This document shows, piece by piece, positions 36,999 through 46,721 of a stretch of DNA of 64,000 nt. Position numbers and translations under genes: made by a program. Every line of letters starts with the position of its first letter. Positions within the stretch are counted from its first letter, which is position 1. Source of the stretch: Streptomyces rubellomurinus (GTDB taxonomy: Bacteria > Actinomycetota > Actinomycetes > Streptomycetales > Streptomycetaceae); NCBI RefSeq assembly GCF_000961885.1, contig NZ_JZKH01000037.1, positions 10,284 to 74,283 of the forward strand, written 5' to 3'. The notes under the pieces were generated by a model. The model was not told where the DNA came from. It saw nothing but the letters and a program-made list of their open reading frames with translations, and ran no database searches.

Positions 36999-38297
36999 TC
37001 AGTCCCCGTCGCCCCCGACCATCCGCCGCAGCCGCCGGGTCGCCTCCCGGCGCAGCACCCGCCGGGCCCGCCGCTGCTCGCCCCGGTCGATCCGCGGGTC
37101 GACGGCCACCTCGTAGCGCCGCACGTACGTCCCGACGAAGCCCTGCAGGGTGGCCGCCACCGGGATGGCGATCAGCGCGCCCACCGCGCCGAGCAGCGCC
37201 GCGCCCGCGATCACCGCGCCGAACGCGACCGCGGCGTGCACGTCCATCGTCCGCGCGGTGATCCTCGGGTGCAGGACGTAGTTCTCGACCTGCTGGTAGA
37301 CCACCGTGAACGCCAGCACCCACAGCCCGTCCACCGGCTGCACGGTGAGCGCGACCAGCACGGGCAGCGCCCCGGCCAGATACGTCCCGATGGTCGGCAC
37401 GAACTGCGACATGACGCCGACCCAGACCGCCAGCGCCACCGCGTACGGCAGGTCGATCAGCGCGAACATCACCCAGTGCCCGGCCGCCGACACCAGCGCC
37501 AGCACCGCCCGCGAGTAGAGGTAGCCGCCGGTCTTGGCCAGCGCGATCTCCCAGGCCCGCAGCACCTCGCCCTGCTTGGCGGGCGGCAGCAGCGAGCAGA
37601 CCGTCCGGCGCACCCGCGGGCCCTCGGCGGTGAAGTAGAAGGTGAACAGCCCGACCGTGAAGGTCTGGAAGAGCCCGCCGATCACGGTCGAGGACAGGCC
37701 CCACACGTTGTCGGCGGCCTGCTGGGCGTAGCCCTCGATCGCGCCGGAGTCCTTGAGCACCTTCTGCTGCAGCTGGCCCAGCGAGAGGTCCTGGTGGAAG
37801 GTCCGGTTGACCCAGAGGATCACGTTGTCGACCAGGTGCGGCAGGTCCTTGGCGATCTTCGCCACCTGGTCGACCAGCAGCGTCCCGAGCGCGGCGACGA
37901 ACCCCACCACCGCGATCCCGACCGCGAGGAACACCAGGAAGGTGCCGACCCCGCGGCGCACCCCCCGCGCGGCCAGCCGGTCGACGGCGGGCTCCAGCGC
38001 GAGCGAGAGGAAGAAGGCCACCAGCAGCATCACGAACAGGTCGGTCAGCTGGAGGAAGGCCCAGCTGGCGAGCTGGAAGAGCCCGACGAACAGCAGGGCC
38101 AGCAGCATCGCCCGGGGCAGCCAGCGCGGCATCCCGCCCGCGGTCCACGCCCCGATTCCCCGCGCCCCGATTCCCCGCGACCCGTCGTCCCGCGCCCCGT
38201 CGTCCCGCGACCCGCCGGCCTCCGCCGGCCGCCCACCGCGCTCGTCGGCGGCCCGCACCGGCGCGTCCGTACCCTGCTGCTCCGCACTGCTCGTCAC
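36999..38297 (-). CDS. AI-2E family transporter (PerM/YdiK-like membrane protein)
   Basis: A 432-residue membrane protein of the AI-2E transporter superfamily, with about eight hydrophobic segments. The family region covers [20 protein letters not shown] near the N-terminus and [40 protein letters not shown] and [15 protein letters not shown] later. The exported substrate is not known. The N-terminal 50 residues are built on short DNA repeats (38150-38214). GTG at 38297 is chosen because CAGACT lies 6 nt upstream; ATG at 38315 is an alternative, and neither has a ribosome binding site. Confidence 0.88.
   Translation of the reverse strand: MTSSAEQQGTDAPVRAADERGGRPAEAGGSRDDGARDDGSRGIGARGIGAWTAGGMPRWLPRAMLLALLFVGLFQLASWAFLQLTDLFVMLLVAFFLSLALEPAVDRLAARGVRRGVGTFLVFLAVGIAVVGFVAALGTLLVDQVAKIAKDLPHLVDNVILWVNRTFHQDLSLGQLQQKVLKDSGAIEGYAQQAADNVWGLSSTVIGGLFQTFTVGLFTFYFTAEGPRVRRTVCSLLPPAKQGEVLRAWEIALAKTGGYLYSRAVLALVSAAGHWVMFALIDLPYAVALAVWVGVMSQFVPTIGTYLAGALPVLVALTVQPVDGLWVLAFTVVYQQVENYVLHPRITARTMDVHAAVAFGAVIAGAALLGAVGALIAIPVAATLQGFVGTYVRRYEVAVDPRIDRGEQRRARRVLRREATRRLRRMVGGDGD
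38150..38214. repeat. Short tandem repeats in the AI-2E transporter N-terminus
   Basis: Imperfect 15-nt units (CGCGCCCCGATTCCC and CGCGACCCGTCGTCC types) alternate and encode the run [16 protein letters not shown]. The repeats keep frame. Confidence 0.75.
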
Positions 38298-38334
38298 CCG
38301 AACAGTCTGGCCCATCGGGCCGGCCGCGGTCGGT

Positions 38335-38529
38335 TCAGCGCAGCCGCCCGGAGACCCCCTGGGTGTCGCAGACCACCCGCCAGACGTCCTTGGCCTCCCA
38401 GCCCGCCTCCAGCGCCTGACGCACCGTCCGCCCGCCGAGCTCGCTCATCACGTGGTCGGACGCGAAGGACTCCGCGTACGCCTCGCCGAAGTGCGCGTAC
38501 ATCCGTCGCCAGAACTCGGTCAGCCTCAT
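38335..38529 (-). CDS. DUF3046 small protein
   Basis: A 64-residue protein beginning MRLTEFWRRMYAHFGEAYAE and ending RVVCDTQGVSGRLR, matching the DUF3046 family that sits near recA in actinobacteria. Function is unknown. Its start overlaps the stop of the upstream acetyltransferase gene by 4 nt (ATGA), implying coupling. Confidence 0.88.
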   Translation of the reverse strand: MRLTEFWRRMYAHFGEAYAESFASDHVMSELGGRTVRQALEAGWEAKDVWRVVCDTQGVSGRLR

Positions 38530-39125
38530 GCCTCCAGTATCCCGGACCGGCCCCGGGCCTCCCGGGCCTCCCTCGCCCGCCACCGCTCGGCGGTCAGCGC
38601 GTACTCGACCTCGCCGTGCTCGCTGCCGGGGATCGCCTCCGGGTGGTCCTCGTGGAAGGTGCGGACGTACGAGAGCCCGCTCTTCTCCAGCACCCGCCGC
38701 GAGCCGCGGTTCACCGCCATGGTCCAGGCCACCACCCGCTCCACCCCCAGCTCGGTGAAGCCGCGGCGCAGCAGCGCCCGCGCGCCCTCGGTGGCGTACC
38801 CGCGCCCCCAGGCGGCCCGGCGCAGCCGGTAGCCGAGCTCGACCTCCGCGCGCTCGCCCTCCTCGGTCGGCCGGAACTCGAACCAGCCGAGGAACGCCCT
38901 GCCCGCCCGCTCCTCGGCGGCCCACCAGCCGAGGTCGCCGTAGCGCTCGTAGTGCGCGAGGTAGAGCGGCAGCAGGGTCCGCTCGACCCAGTCCCGGGTG
39001 CTCGGGAGCCCGCCGGTGAGGTGGCGCATCACCTCCGGATCGCCGTCCAGCTCGACCAGGCGGTCCACGTCGGCCGGGGTGAAGCGGCGCAGCACCAGCC
39101 GCTCGGTCGTCAGGAAGACGGTCAT
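38526..39125 (-). CDS. GNAT family N-acetyltransferase (RimJ-like)
   Basis: A 199-residue acetyltransferase. It starts MTVFLTTERLVLRRFTPADV, the pattern of the RimJ/RimL-type Acetyltransf_3 group. The acetyl-CoA loop is RAAWGRGYATEGARALL and a VNRGSRRVLEKSGL segment follows. The target could be a protein N-terminus or a small molecule. A GGAGG lies directly before the ATG at 39125, and GAGG further upstream gives the more usual spacing. Confidence 0.88.
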   Translation of the reverse strand: MTVFLTTERLVLRRFTPADVDRLVELDGDPEVMRHLTGGLPSTRDWVERTLLPLYLAHYERYGDLGWWAAEERAGRAFLGWFEFRPTEEGERAEVELGYRLRRAAWGRGYATEGARALLRRGFTELGVERVVAWTMAVNRGSRRVLEKSGLSYVRTFHEDHPEAIPGSEHGEVEYALTAERWRAREAREARGRSGILEA

Positions 39126-39226
39126 CCTCCGATCCTCGCGCCCCCGCCGACCCCCGTCACCCGCTTTTCCGGACACGCACCACCCGCGCGCCCCACCGCC
39201 TCAGGCGCCCCGCCGTCCTCCGCGCC

Positions 39227-40753
39227 TCACCGGGGCAGGGCGAGCAGCCCCGCGCCGAAGTACTGCCGGTCCCCGCACGCGTACGGCCCGGGCGGGCAGG
39301 CGGCCGCCGCGGTGGTGGCGAGCAGCGCGGCGAGCCGGTCGGCGTCGTAGTCGGGGTGCAGCGCGGCGGCGACCGCGACCGCGCCGGTGACGTGCGCCGC
39401 GGCCATCGAGGTGCCGGCCAGCGCGGCGTACTGCCCGCCGGGCCAGTCGGAGACGATCGCCCCCCGGGGCCCGCCGTCCGGGTCGCCCCCGGGGGCGGCG
39501 AGCGAGACGTGGCCGCGACCGTAGTTGGAGTAGGAGGACGGGTGGCCGTCCCGGTTGACGGCGGTGACGGTGAGCACCGCGGGCAGTTCGCCGGGCAGCC
39601 GGACGCACTCGGTGCCCAGGTAGCGGGTGCGGGGCGGGCCGGAGACCCGGTCGTTGGGGCTGCGTTCGTCGGTGCGGGCGGCGCCGAGGTCCTGCCCGTC
39701 GTTCCCGGCGGAGGCGACCACCACGGCGCCCTTGCGCCGGGCGTAGTCGGCGGCCCGGCCGACCGCGGCGATCAGCGCGGCCTGGTCGCGGTCCTCGGGG
39801 CAGTTGTACTTCCACGGGTCGGCGAAGTAGCTGTTGTTGATCGCGCGGGCGCCGTGGTCGGCGGCCCAGAGCATGCCGCAGACGATGTTCTCGGCGTAGT
39901 ACTGGCCGAGCGGTCCGAGCAGCCGGACGGCGGCGATCCGCACGCCGGGCGCGACCCCGGTGACGCCCTGCCCGTCCCGCGCGGCGCCGACGATCCCGGC
40001 GACGTGGGTGCCGTGGCCGCTCTCGCCGACGCCCGGGTCGGGCCGCCAGGCGCCCACCCGGGCGTCGGGGCGGCCGTCCGCGCAGGAGGCGGAGGCCTTG
40101 GGGTCGACGGCCGCGCGCAGGTCCGGGTGGGTGTCGTCGACGCCGGAGTCGAGCACCGCGACGAGCACCTTGCGCAGGGCCTCCGGGTTCGGCGGGGTGC
40201 CGACGCCGGGCGGGGCGGAGGCGTCGCCGGTCCGGGCGGTGGCGACGCCGAGCATGGCGAGGTTCCAGGCGTCGCCCTCGGCGGGGTCGGGCACGGTGGG
40301 CGTCCCGCCGTCGTCCCTGCGGTCGGCGCTGCCCGGTCCGCCGGCCCGGGTGGTGCCGGCGGCGAAGTCCCCGGTGCCGGCGACCCCGCGCGGCGGGCCG
40401 ACCACGGGCGCCGTCCGGGTGGCGCCGACCGCCGCGATGCCGGGGCGGGCCCGCATCCGGTCGGCGAAGTCGCCGGTGGCGTACGCCAGGACGGCCCCGA
40501 TCTGCGGGTACTCCTGGACGACCTGCCCGCCCGCCGCGCGGCTCTCCGCCCCGGCCCGGGCGGCGCCGGTCGCGTCCACCTGCTCGGCGAGCACCAGGAA
40601 GCTGAGGTACGCCCGTCCGGGCCCGGAGACGTAAGGTACGGCGCCGCCCGCCACGAGGGCGGTGAGCAGCATCGCGAGCAGGGCGCGGGCGGGCCCGCGG
40701 ACGCGGCGGCGGGCGGCCCGGGCGGGGCTGCCGGACGGGTGCGCCTGCGCCAT
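39227..40753 (-). CDS. Secreted subtilisin-like serine protease (S8)
   Basis: A 508-residue subtilase. The N-terminus has a basic stretch and a hydrophobic signal segment (LLAMLLTALVAGGAVPYV). A propeptide-like region of about 120 residues follows, then the catalytic domain with Asp in VAVLDSGVDDTHPD, His in ESGHGTHVAGI and Ser in LAGTSMAAAHVTG. Asn of the oxyanion hole is in VASAGNDGQ. There is no C-terminal membrane anchor, so it should be released, unlike mycosins. GGAG precedes the ATG. It is divergent from lhr. Confidence 0.92.
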   Translation of the reverse strand: MAQAHPSGSPARAARRRVRGPARALLAMLLTALVAGGAVPYVSGPGRAYLSFLVLAEQVDATGAARAGAESRAAGGQVVQEYPQIGAVLAYATGDFADRMRARPGIAAVGATRTAPVVGPPRGVAGTGDFAAGTTRAGGPGSADRRDDGGTPTVPDPAEGDAWNLAMLGVATARTGDASAPPGVGTPPNPEALRKVLVAVLDSGVDDTHPDLRAAVDPKASASCADGRPDARVGAWRPDPGVGESGHGTHVAGIVGAARDGQGVTGVAPGVRIAAVRLLGPLGQYYAENIVCGMLWAADHGARAINNSYFADPWKYNCPEDRDQAALIAAVGRAADYARRKGAVVVASAGNDGQDLGAARTDERSPNDRVSGPPRTRYLGTECVRLPGELPAVLTVTAVNRDGHPSSYSNYGRGHVSLAAPGGDPDGGPRGAIVSDWPGGQYAALAGTSMAAAHVTGAVAVAAALHPDYDADRLAALLATTAAAACPPGPYACGDRQYFGAGLLALPR

Positions 40754-40935
40754 CGCACGGTCTCCGCTCGTCGGTCCGGTGGGGTCGCGGCCACGAATTG
40801 ATCACGTGTCCGAATCATCACCATATGAGCGGATTGCCATTCTTGCTCCCCCGGTTACACCGCCCCGCACCCGCCGCCCCGCACCCGCCGGCCGGCGCCC
40901 GCCCGCTTGTCAGTCCCACCCGGCACCATGGGGGC

Positions 40936-43900
40936 ATGGCGCCCGAGCACCCCACCCCGCCCGCCGACGACCCGCTGACCGGCTTCGCCCCGGCCACCCG
41001 GGCCTGGTTCACGGGTGCCTTCACCGCCCCCACCACCGCCCAGTCCGAGGCCTGGCGCGCCATCCGGCAGGACACCGACGTCCTGGTCGTCGCCCCCACC
41101 GGCTCCGGCAAGACCCTCGCCGCCTTCCTCTCCGCCCTCGACCGGCTCAGCAGCACCCCGCCCCCGGCCGAGCCCAAGCGCCGCTGCCGGGTGCTCTACG
41201 TCTCCCCGCTGAAGGCCCTCGCGGTGGACGTCGAACGGAACCTGCGCGCCCCGCTGACCGGCCTGCGCCAGGCCGCCGTCCGGCTCGGCCTGCCCGAGCC
41301 CGAGGTCCAGGTCGCGATCCGCTCCGGCGACACCCCGGCCGCCGACCGCCGCCGCTTCGCCACCCACCCGCCGGACATCCTGATCACCACCCCCGAGTCG
41401 CTCTTCCTGCTGCTCACCTCCGCCTCCCGGGAGGCGCTGCGCGGCATCGACACGGTGATCCTGGACGAGGTGCACGCCGTCGCCGGCACCAAGCGCGGCG
41501 CCCACCTCGCCCTCAGCCTGGAGCGCCTGGACGAACTGCTGGACCGCCCCGCCCGCCGGATCGGCCTGTCCGCGACCGTACGGCCCGTCGAGGAGGTGGC
41601 CCGCTTCTTGAGCCCCCGGCGCGGCGCCGTCGTCGTCCAGCCGCCCGCCGCCAAGGAGTTCGACCTCTCGGTGGTCGTCCCCGTCCCCGACCTGGACGAC
41701 CTGCCCGCCGCCCCGGCCACCGGCGGCGCCGCCGGCTCCGACCCGCAGCGCCAAGCGTCGATCTGGCCGCACGTCGAGGAGCGGATCGTCGACCTGGTCG
41801 AGGCGCACCGCTCGACCATCGTCTTCGCCAACTCCCGCCGCCTCGCCGAGCGGCTGTGCAACCGGCTGAACGAGATCGCGTACGAGCGCGCCACCGGCAC
41901 CGCCGTCCCCGAGGCGCACGCCCCCGCCGAGCTGATGGGCGGCTCCGGCGCCGCCAAGGGCGCTCCGGCGGTCATCGCCCGGGCCCACCACGGCTCCGTC
42001 TCCAAGGAGCAACGCTCGCTCGTCGAAGAGGAGTTGAAGGCCGGCCGGCTGCCCGCCGTGGTCGCCACCTCCAGCCTGGAGCTGGGCATCGACATGGGGG
42101 CCGTCGAGCTCGTCGTCCAGGTCGAGTCCCCGCCCTCGGTCGCCTCCGGCCTGCAGCGGGTCGGCCGGGCCGGCCACCAGGTCGGCGCCGTCTCCACCGG
42201 CGTGTTCTTCCCCAAGTACCGCGGCGACCTCGTGCAGTCCGCCGTGGTCACCGAGCGGATGCGGGCCGGCCGGATCGAGGCGCTGCGCATCCCGCGCAAC
42301 CCGCTGGACGTGCTGGCCCAGCAACTGGTCGCGATGACCGCCCTGGACGCCTGGCCGGTGGACGACCTGCTCGCCGTGGTCCGCCGCGCCGCGCCGTTCG
42401 CCACCCTCCCGCAGTCCGCCTTCGACGCCGTGCTCGACATGCTGGCCGGCCGCTACCCCTCGGACGCCTTCGCCGAGCTGCGCCCCCGCCTGGTCTGGGA
42501 CCGGGTGGCCGGCACCGTCACCGGCCGCCCCGGCGCCCAGCGCCTCGCCGTCACCTCCGGCGGCACCATCCCCGACCGCGGCCTGTTCGGCGTCTTCATC
42601 GCCGGCGCCGACCCGAAGAAGGGCGGCGGCCGGGTCGGCGAACTCGACGAGGAGATGGTCTACGAGTCCCGCGTCGGCGACGTCTTCACCCTCGGCACCA
42701 CCTCCTGGCGGATCGAGGAGATCACCCACGACAAGGTGCTGGTCACCCCCGCCCCCGGCGTCCCCGGCCGACTCCCGTTCTGGAAGGGCGACGCCCTCGG
42801 CCGCCCGCTCGAACTCGGCCGCGCCCTCGGCGCGTTCACCCGCGAACTGGGCGCGCTGAAGCCCCAGGAGGCCACCGACCGCCTCAAGCAGGCCGGCCTG
42901 GACGACTGGGCCGCCGCCAACCTGCTCGACTACCTGGCCGAGCAGCGCGCCGCCTGCGGCCACCTCCCGGACGACCGCACCATCGTGGTCGAGCGCTTCC
43001 GGGACGAGCTCGGCGACTGGCGGATCGTCATCCACTCCCCCTTCGGCGCCCAGGTGCACGCCCCGTGGGCCCTCGCCCTCGGCGCCCGGCTGCGCGAGAA
43101 GCACGGCCTGGACCCGCAGGTCATGCACGCCGACGACGGCATCGTGCTCCGCCTGCCCGACGCGGACCTCCTTGACTTCCCTGCCGAGCCGACGACCACC
43201 GACGAAGCCCCGGTCGGCGCCGACGCCGCCCTCTTCGACGCCACCGAGATCGAGCAGCTGGTCACCGACCAGGTCGGCGGCTCCGCCCTGTTCGCCTCCC
43301 GCTTCCGCGAGTGCGCCGGCCGCGCCCTGCTGCTCCCCCGCCGCAGCCCCGGCCGCCGCACCCCGCTCTGGCAGCAGCGCCAGCGCGCCGCCCAACTCCT
43401 CGAAGTCGCCTCCGAGTACGGCTCGTTCCCGATCGTCCTGGAAGCCGTCCGCGAGTGCCTGCAGGACGTCTTCGACGTCCCCGGCCTGGTCGAGCTGATG
43501 GGGGACCTCGAATCCCGCGCCGTCCGCCTGGTCGAGGTCACCACCCCCGAGCCGTCCCCCTTCGCCCGCTCGCTGCTCTTCGGCTACGTCGCCCAGTTCC
43601 TCTACGAGGGCGACTCCCCGCTCGCCGAGCGCCGCGCCGCCGCCCTCTCGCTCGACTCCCGGCTGCTCTCCGAACTCCTCGGCCAGGCCGAACTGAGCGA
43701 ACTGCTCGACCCCGGGGTGCTCGCCGAGCTGGAGGCCGAGCTCCAGCGCCGCACCCCCGAGCGCCGGATCAAGGACGCCGAGGGCGTCGCCGACGCGCTG
43801 CGCCTGCTCGGCCCGCTCACCGAGGCCGAGTTGACCGCCCGCGGTGCCGAACCGCTCTGGGCGCTGGAGCTGGAGGCCGCCCGCCGGGTGATCCAGGTCC

Positions 43901-45603
43901 GGATCGCCGGCGAGCAGCGCTGGGCCGCGATCGAGGACGCCGGACGGCTGCGCGACGCGCTCGGCACCCCGCTGCCGGTCGGCGTCCCCGAAGCCTTCAC
44001 CGAGCCGGTCAAGGACCCGCTGGGCGACCTGCTGGCCCGCCACGCCCGCACCCACGGCCCCTTCACCGCCGCCGAGGCCGGCGCCCGCTACGGCCTGGGC
44101 ACCGCCGTCGTCACCGGCACCCTGCACCGCCTGACCGCCGCCGGCCGCCTGGTCCAGGGCCAGTTCCGACCGGCCGACAGCCACCTCGCCCCCGAGTGGT
44201 GCGACGCCGAGGTGCTGCGCCGCCTGCGCCGCCGCTCGCTGGCCGCCCTGCGTCAGGAGGTCGAGCCCGTCCCGCCACGCGCCCTGGCCGCCTTCCTCCC
44301 GCAGTGGCAGCACCTGGCCGGTCACCGGCTGCGCGGCCCGGACGGCCTGCTCCGCGCGGTCGAACAGCTCCAGGGCACCGCGCTGCCCGCCTCCGCCCTG
44401 GAGAAGCTGATCCTCCCGGCCCGGGTCGCCGACTACTCCCCCGCCCTGCTGGACGAACTGACGGCGGCCGGCGAGATCGGCTGGTCCGGTGCCGGCGCAC
44501 TGCCCGGCAAGGACGGCTGGCTGAGCCTGCACCTGGCCGAGAACGCCCACCTGCTGCGCCCCGAGCCCGTCCCGCCCGCGCTCACCCCGGTGCACAGCGC
44601 CCTGCTGCAGGCACTGGCCGGCGGCTACGGCCTGTTCTTCCGCCAACTCGTCCAGCAGCTGCCGCCGGAGACCCCCGAGCCGGAGGCCGTCGAGGCCCTG
44701 TGGGACCTGGTCTGGGCCGGCTACGTCACCAACGACACCCTCGCCCCGCTGCGCGCCCTGCTCGGCTCCGGCCGGACGGCGGGCGCCACCGCCCACCGGG
44801 CGCCCCGAGCCACCCCGCGCGGCCGCTACGGCGGCGCCGGCCGCCCCTTCGGCCGGGCGGCCGGCGCCCTGCGCGGCGGCCCGCCCACGACGGCCGGCCG
44901 CTGGTCGCTGCTGCCCGCCCTCGCCGCCGACCCGACGGTCCGGGCCACCGCCCAGGCACAGAGCCTGCTGGACCGGCACGGCCTGCTCACCCGGGGCACG
45001 GTGGCGGCCGAGCGGGTGCCCGGCGGCTTCGCCGGGGTCTACCGGGTGCTCGCCGCGATGGAGGAGCGCGGCCGGGCCCGCCGGGGCTACTTCGTCGAGG
45101 GCCTGGGCGGCGCCCAGTTCGCCATGGAGGGCGCGGCCGACCGGCTGCGCTCGGTCAACGGCCGGCTGGAGCGGGCCCGGGCCGTCGAGTGGCCGACCGC
45201 CCCGGCCGCCGAGCCGGCCCAGCCGCTGGTGCTGGCCGCCGCCGACCCGGCGAACGCCTACGGCGCCGCGCTGCCCTGGCCCGAGCCGCCGGCCGCCCCG
45301 GGGGCGAAGGAGTCCAAGGCGCACCGGCCGGGCCGCAAGGCCGGCGCCCTGGTGGTGCTGGTGGACGGCGAGTTGGCGCTGTACGTCGAGCGCGGCGGCA
45401 AGTCCCTGCTGGCCTGGCCGGAGGACGGGCCGACGCTGGCCCTCGCGGCGGGCGCCCTCGCGGCCGCCGCCCGGGAGGGCGCGCTCGGCACCGTCACCGT
45501 CGAGCGGGCCAACGGCGAGCCGGCCCTCGGCTCGGCCCTGGGCGCCGCCCTGGAGGAGGCCGGCTTCCACCCCACCCCGCGCGGCCTGCGGCTACGGCCG
45601 TAG
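40936..45603 (+). CDS. lhr: Large ATP-dependent helicase Lhr
   Basis: A 1555-residue superfamily 2 helicase of the long bacterial Lhr type, which translocates 3'-5' on single-stranded DNA and prefers RNA:DNA duplexes. Motifs in order are Walker A APTGSGKT, TTPESLF, the DEVH box VILDEVHAV, SATVRP, SSLELGIDMG and QRVGRAGHQ. A winged-helix/beta-barrel core follows to about residue 870, and then the long C-terminal region of the full-length class. No ribosome binding site is obvious before the ATG at 40936; an ATG upstream in the same frame at 40798 is less likely. Confidence 0.95.
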   Translation: MAPEHPTPPADDPLTGFAPATRAWFTGAFTAPTTAQSEAWRAIRQDTDVLVVAPTGSGKTLAAFLSALDRLSSTPPPAEPKRRCRVLYVSPLKALAVDVERNLRAPLTGLRQAAVRLGLPEPEVQVAIRSGDTPAADRRRFATHPPDILITTPESLFLLLTSASREALRGIDTVILDEVHAVAGTKRGAHLALSLERLDELLDRPARRIGLSATVRPVEEVARFLSPRRGAVVVQPPAAKEFDLSVVVPVPDLDDLPAAPATGGAAGSDPQRQASIWPHVEERIVDLVEAHRSTIVFANSRRLAERLCNRLNEIAYERATGTAVPEAHAPAELMGGSGAAKGAPAVIARAHHGSVSKEQRSLVEEELKAGRLPAVVATSSLELGIDMGAVELVVQVESPPSVASGLQRVGRAGHQVGAVSTGVFFPKYRGDLVQSAVVTERMRAGRIEALRIPRNPLDVLAQQLVAMTALDAWPVDDLLAVVRRAAPFATLPQSAFDAVLDMLAGRYPSDAFAELRPRLVWDRVAGTVTGRPGAQRLAVTSGGTIPDRGLFGVFIAGADPKKGGGRVGELDEEMVYESRVGDVFTLGTTSWRIEEITHDKVLVTPAPGVPGRLPFWKGDALGRPLELGRALGAFTRELGALKPQEATDRLKQAGLDDWAAANLLDYLAEQRAACGHLPDDRTIVVERFRDELGDWRIVIHSPFGAQVHAPWALALGARLREKHGLDPQVMHADDGIVLRLPDADLLDFPAEPTTTDEAPVGADAALFDATEIEQLVTDQVGGSALFASRFRECAGRALLLPRRSPGRRTPLWQQRQRAAQLLEVASEYGSFPIVLEAVRECLQDVFDVPGLVELMGDLESRAVRLVEVTTPEPSPFARSLLFGYVAQFLYEGDSPLAERRAAALSLDSRLLSELLGQAELSELLDPGVLAELEAELQRRTPERRIKDAEGVADALRLLGPLTEAELTARGAEPLWALELEAARRVIQVRIAGEQRWAAIEDAGRLRDALGTPLPVGVPEAFTEPVKDPLGDLLARHARTHGPFTAAEAGARYGLGTAVVTGTLHRLTAAGRLVQGQFRPADSHLAPEWCDAEVLRRLRRRSLAALRQEVEPVPPRALAAFLPQWQHLAGHRLRGPDGLLRAVEQLQGTALPASALEKLILPARVADYSPALLDELTAAGEIGWSGAGALPGKDGWLSLHLAENAHLLRPEPVPPALTPVHSALLQALAGGYGLFFRQLVQQLPPETPEPEAVEALWDLVWAGYVTNDTLAPLRALLGSGRTAGATAHRAPRATPRGRYGGAGRPFGRAAGALRGGPPTTAGRWSLLPALAADPTVRATAQAQSLLDRHGLLTRGTVAAERVPGGFAGVYRVLAAMEERGRARRGYFVEGLGGAQFAMEGAADRLRSVNGRLERARAVEWPTAPAAEPAQPLVLAAADPANAYGAALPWPEPPAAPGAKESKAHRPGRKAGALVVLVDGELALYVERGGKSLLAWPEDGPTLALAAGALAAAAREGALGTVTVERANGEPALGSALGAALEEAGFHPTPRGLRLRP

Positions 45604-45631
45604 GGCCACCGGGCCACCGGGCCGAGAAAAC

Positions 45632-45670
45632 GCCGGAGGCCGCGGGGTCGTCGACCCCGCGGCCTCCGGC
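45632..45670. terminator. Convergent terminator after lhr
   Basis: A near-perfect palindrome of about 39 nt (GCCGGAGGCCGCGGGGTC and its complement) lies 29 nt after the lhr stop. It faces the small membrane-protein gene on the other strand. Confidence 0.88.
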
Positions 45671-45688
45671 CAGGTCCGTTCGGCTGTT

Positions 45689-45991
45689 TCACTCGATCGG
45701 TGACGGCTGCGCCTCCACCGGGGCCGCACTCTCCGCGCGCGGGCGGCGGGCCGGCCCGGTGGCGTTCCGGTCGGCGTGGACGGGGATCAGCCCGAGCCCC
45801 CAGCCGCCGGCCGCGAGCAGTCCGAGCACCGCGCCGTCGACCAGTCCGCTCCGGACGGCCGACAGCCACCAGCCGAGCCCGGCCGACAGGACCACCAGGA
45901 CCACCAGGACCCGACCGGCCGTCCACGGCACCGATCGCCGCGCCCGCAACCGTATTCGGGCCACCGTGCGCACCGTCGCGGTTCTCCGCAC
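45689..45991 (-). CDS. Small two-helix membrane protein, function unknown
   Basis: A 100-residue protein with a basic N-terminus (RIRLRARR), two hydrophobic helices (RVLVVLVVLSAGLGWWLSAV and GAVLGLLAAGGWGLGLIPV) and a polar tail. A strong GGAGGAG site precedes the GTG start. It is not recognised beyond similar hypothetical proteins. It lies just downstream of clgR in the same direction. Confidence 0.65.
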   Translation of the reverse strand: MRRTATVRTVARIRLRARRSVPWTAGRVLVVLVVLSAGLGWWLSAVRSGLVDGAVLGLLAAGGWGLGLIPVHADRNATGPARRPRAESAAPVEAQPSPIE

Positions 45992-46045
45992 GACCGCCTC
46001 CTCCGCTCGCCCCGGGCATCGGGAGCCCGGACTGGCGAGGCCGGA

Positions 46046-46414
46046 TCAGGCGGCGACCACGTCCATCGCGGCAGCCTTGGGCGACATGGTCGCCCGGTCG
46101 GTGCCGGGGGCGGGAAGCGGAACCGGTTCGAGTACCGGCCTCAGCAGATCACCTTCCGAGAGGGTGGCCATCGCCGCAAGTTCGGCGAGCGACAGTTCGT
46201 CGCTGACCTCGCGCATGACCTCGGACATCCGGACGTCGAGTGCGTCGCAGATGGCGGAGAGCAGCTCCGAGGAGGCCTCCTTCTGTCCCCGCTCGACCTC
46301 GGAGAGGTATCCGAGCGAAACCCTGGCGGCCGCCGACACCTCGCGGAGTGTGCGGCCCTGGCGCTGGCGCTGCCGACGCAGTACATCGCCCAGTAGGCGA
46401 CGGAGCAGGATCAT
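46046..46414 (-). CDS. clgR: XRE-family transcriptional activator ClgR
   Basis: A 122-residue regulator that in Streptomyces activates clp protease genes and lon. The helix-turn-helix is [20 protein letters not shown] (about residues 21-40), followed by [20 protein letters not shown]. The C-terminus ends DVVAA; a terminal Ala-Ala is the ClpP degradation signal described for ClgR. ATG at 46414 has a GGAGG site; an upstream reading to 46519 is not family-like. Confidence 0.92.
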   Translation of the reverse strand: MILLRRLLGDVLRRQRQRQGRTLREVSAAARVSLGYLSEVERGQKEASSELLSAICDALDVRMSEVMREVSDELSLAELAAMATLSEGDLLRPVLEPVPLPAPGTDRATMSPKAAAMDVVAA

Positions 46415-46721
46415 CGGTGCCTCCCTCCTCGGACTGCGGATCGAGATGTCACGCCCCCACCGTACCGCCTTGGCCGCTTCGCGTGCGGGGACCCCGGTCG
46501 TGTTCACTCTGGGCTGCAAGGCTGCCCCCCTCTTCGTTCCGGTGTCCTACCCGGGTTCGCGGGCCCCTCGTGGTACCCGACGCCGACCACCCGGTCACCA
46601 TCACGCAACTCGTTCGCCACCTGGTTTCTGCCCCACCAGGCCTTCGGATGTAACACGATCCTCCAGCCGGGCCGTCCCCCGAGCACCGGTCCGGCGGATC
46701 TCGGTTCGGTGGAGATTCCTC
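46415..46721 (-). other. clgR upstream region
   Basis: This 307-nt gap lies between cinA and clgR. It should hold the clgR promoter, but I find no convincing -35/-10 pair and no clear GTTCGC-N5-GCG ClgR box. A 60-codon minus-strand reading frame (46504-46686) is present but unsupported. Confidence 0.4.

Noticed and set aside
40855..45570. Very long open frame opposite lhr
   Set aside because: Same cause: third-position GC of lhr removes stops on the other strand. No recognisable motif or start signal.
46504..46686. 60-codon minus-strand frame upstream of clgR
   Set aside because: It has no ribosome binding site, no recognised similarity, and lies where the clgR promoter should be.
46415..46721. 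ClgR autoregulatory box
   Set aside because: GTTCGC occurs near 46556 and 46609, but the N5-GCG second half is missing in both.
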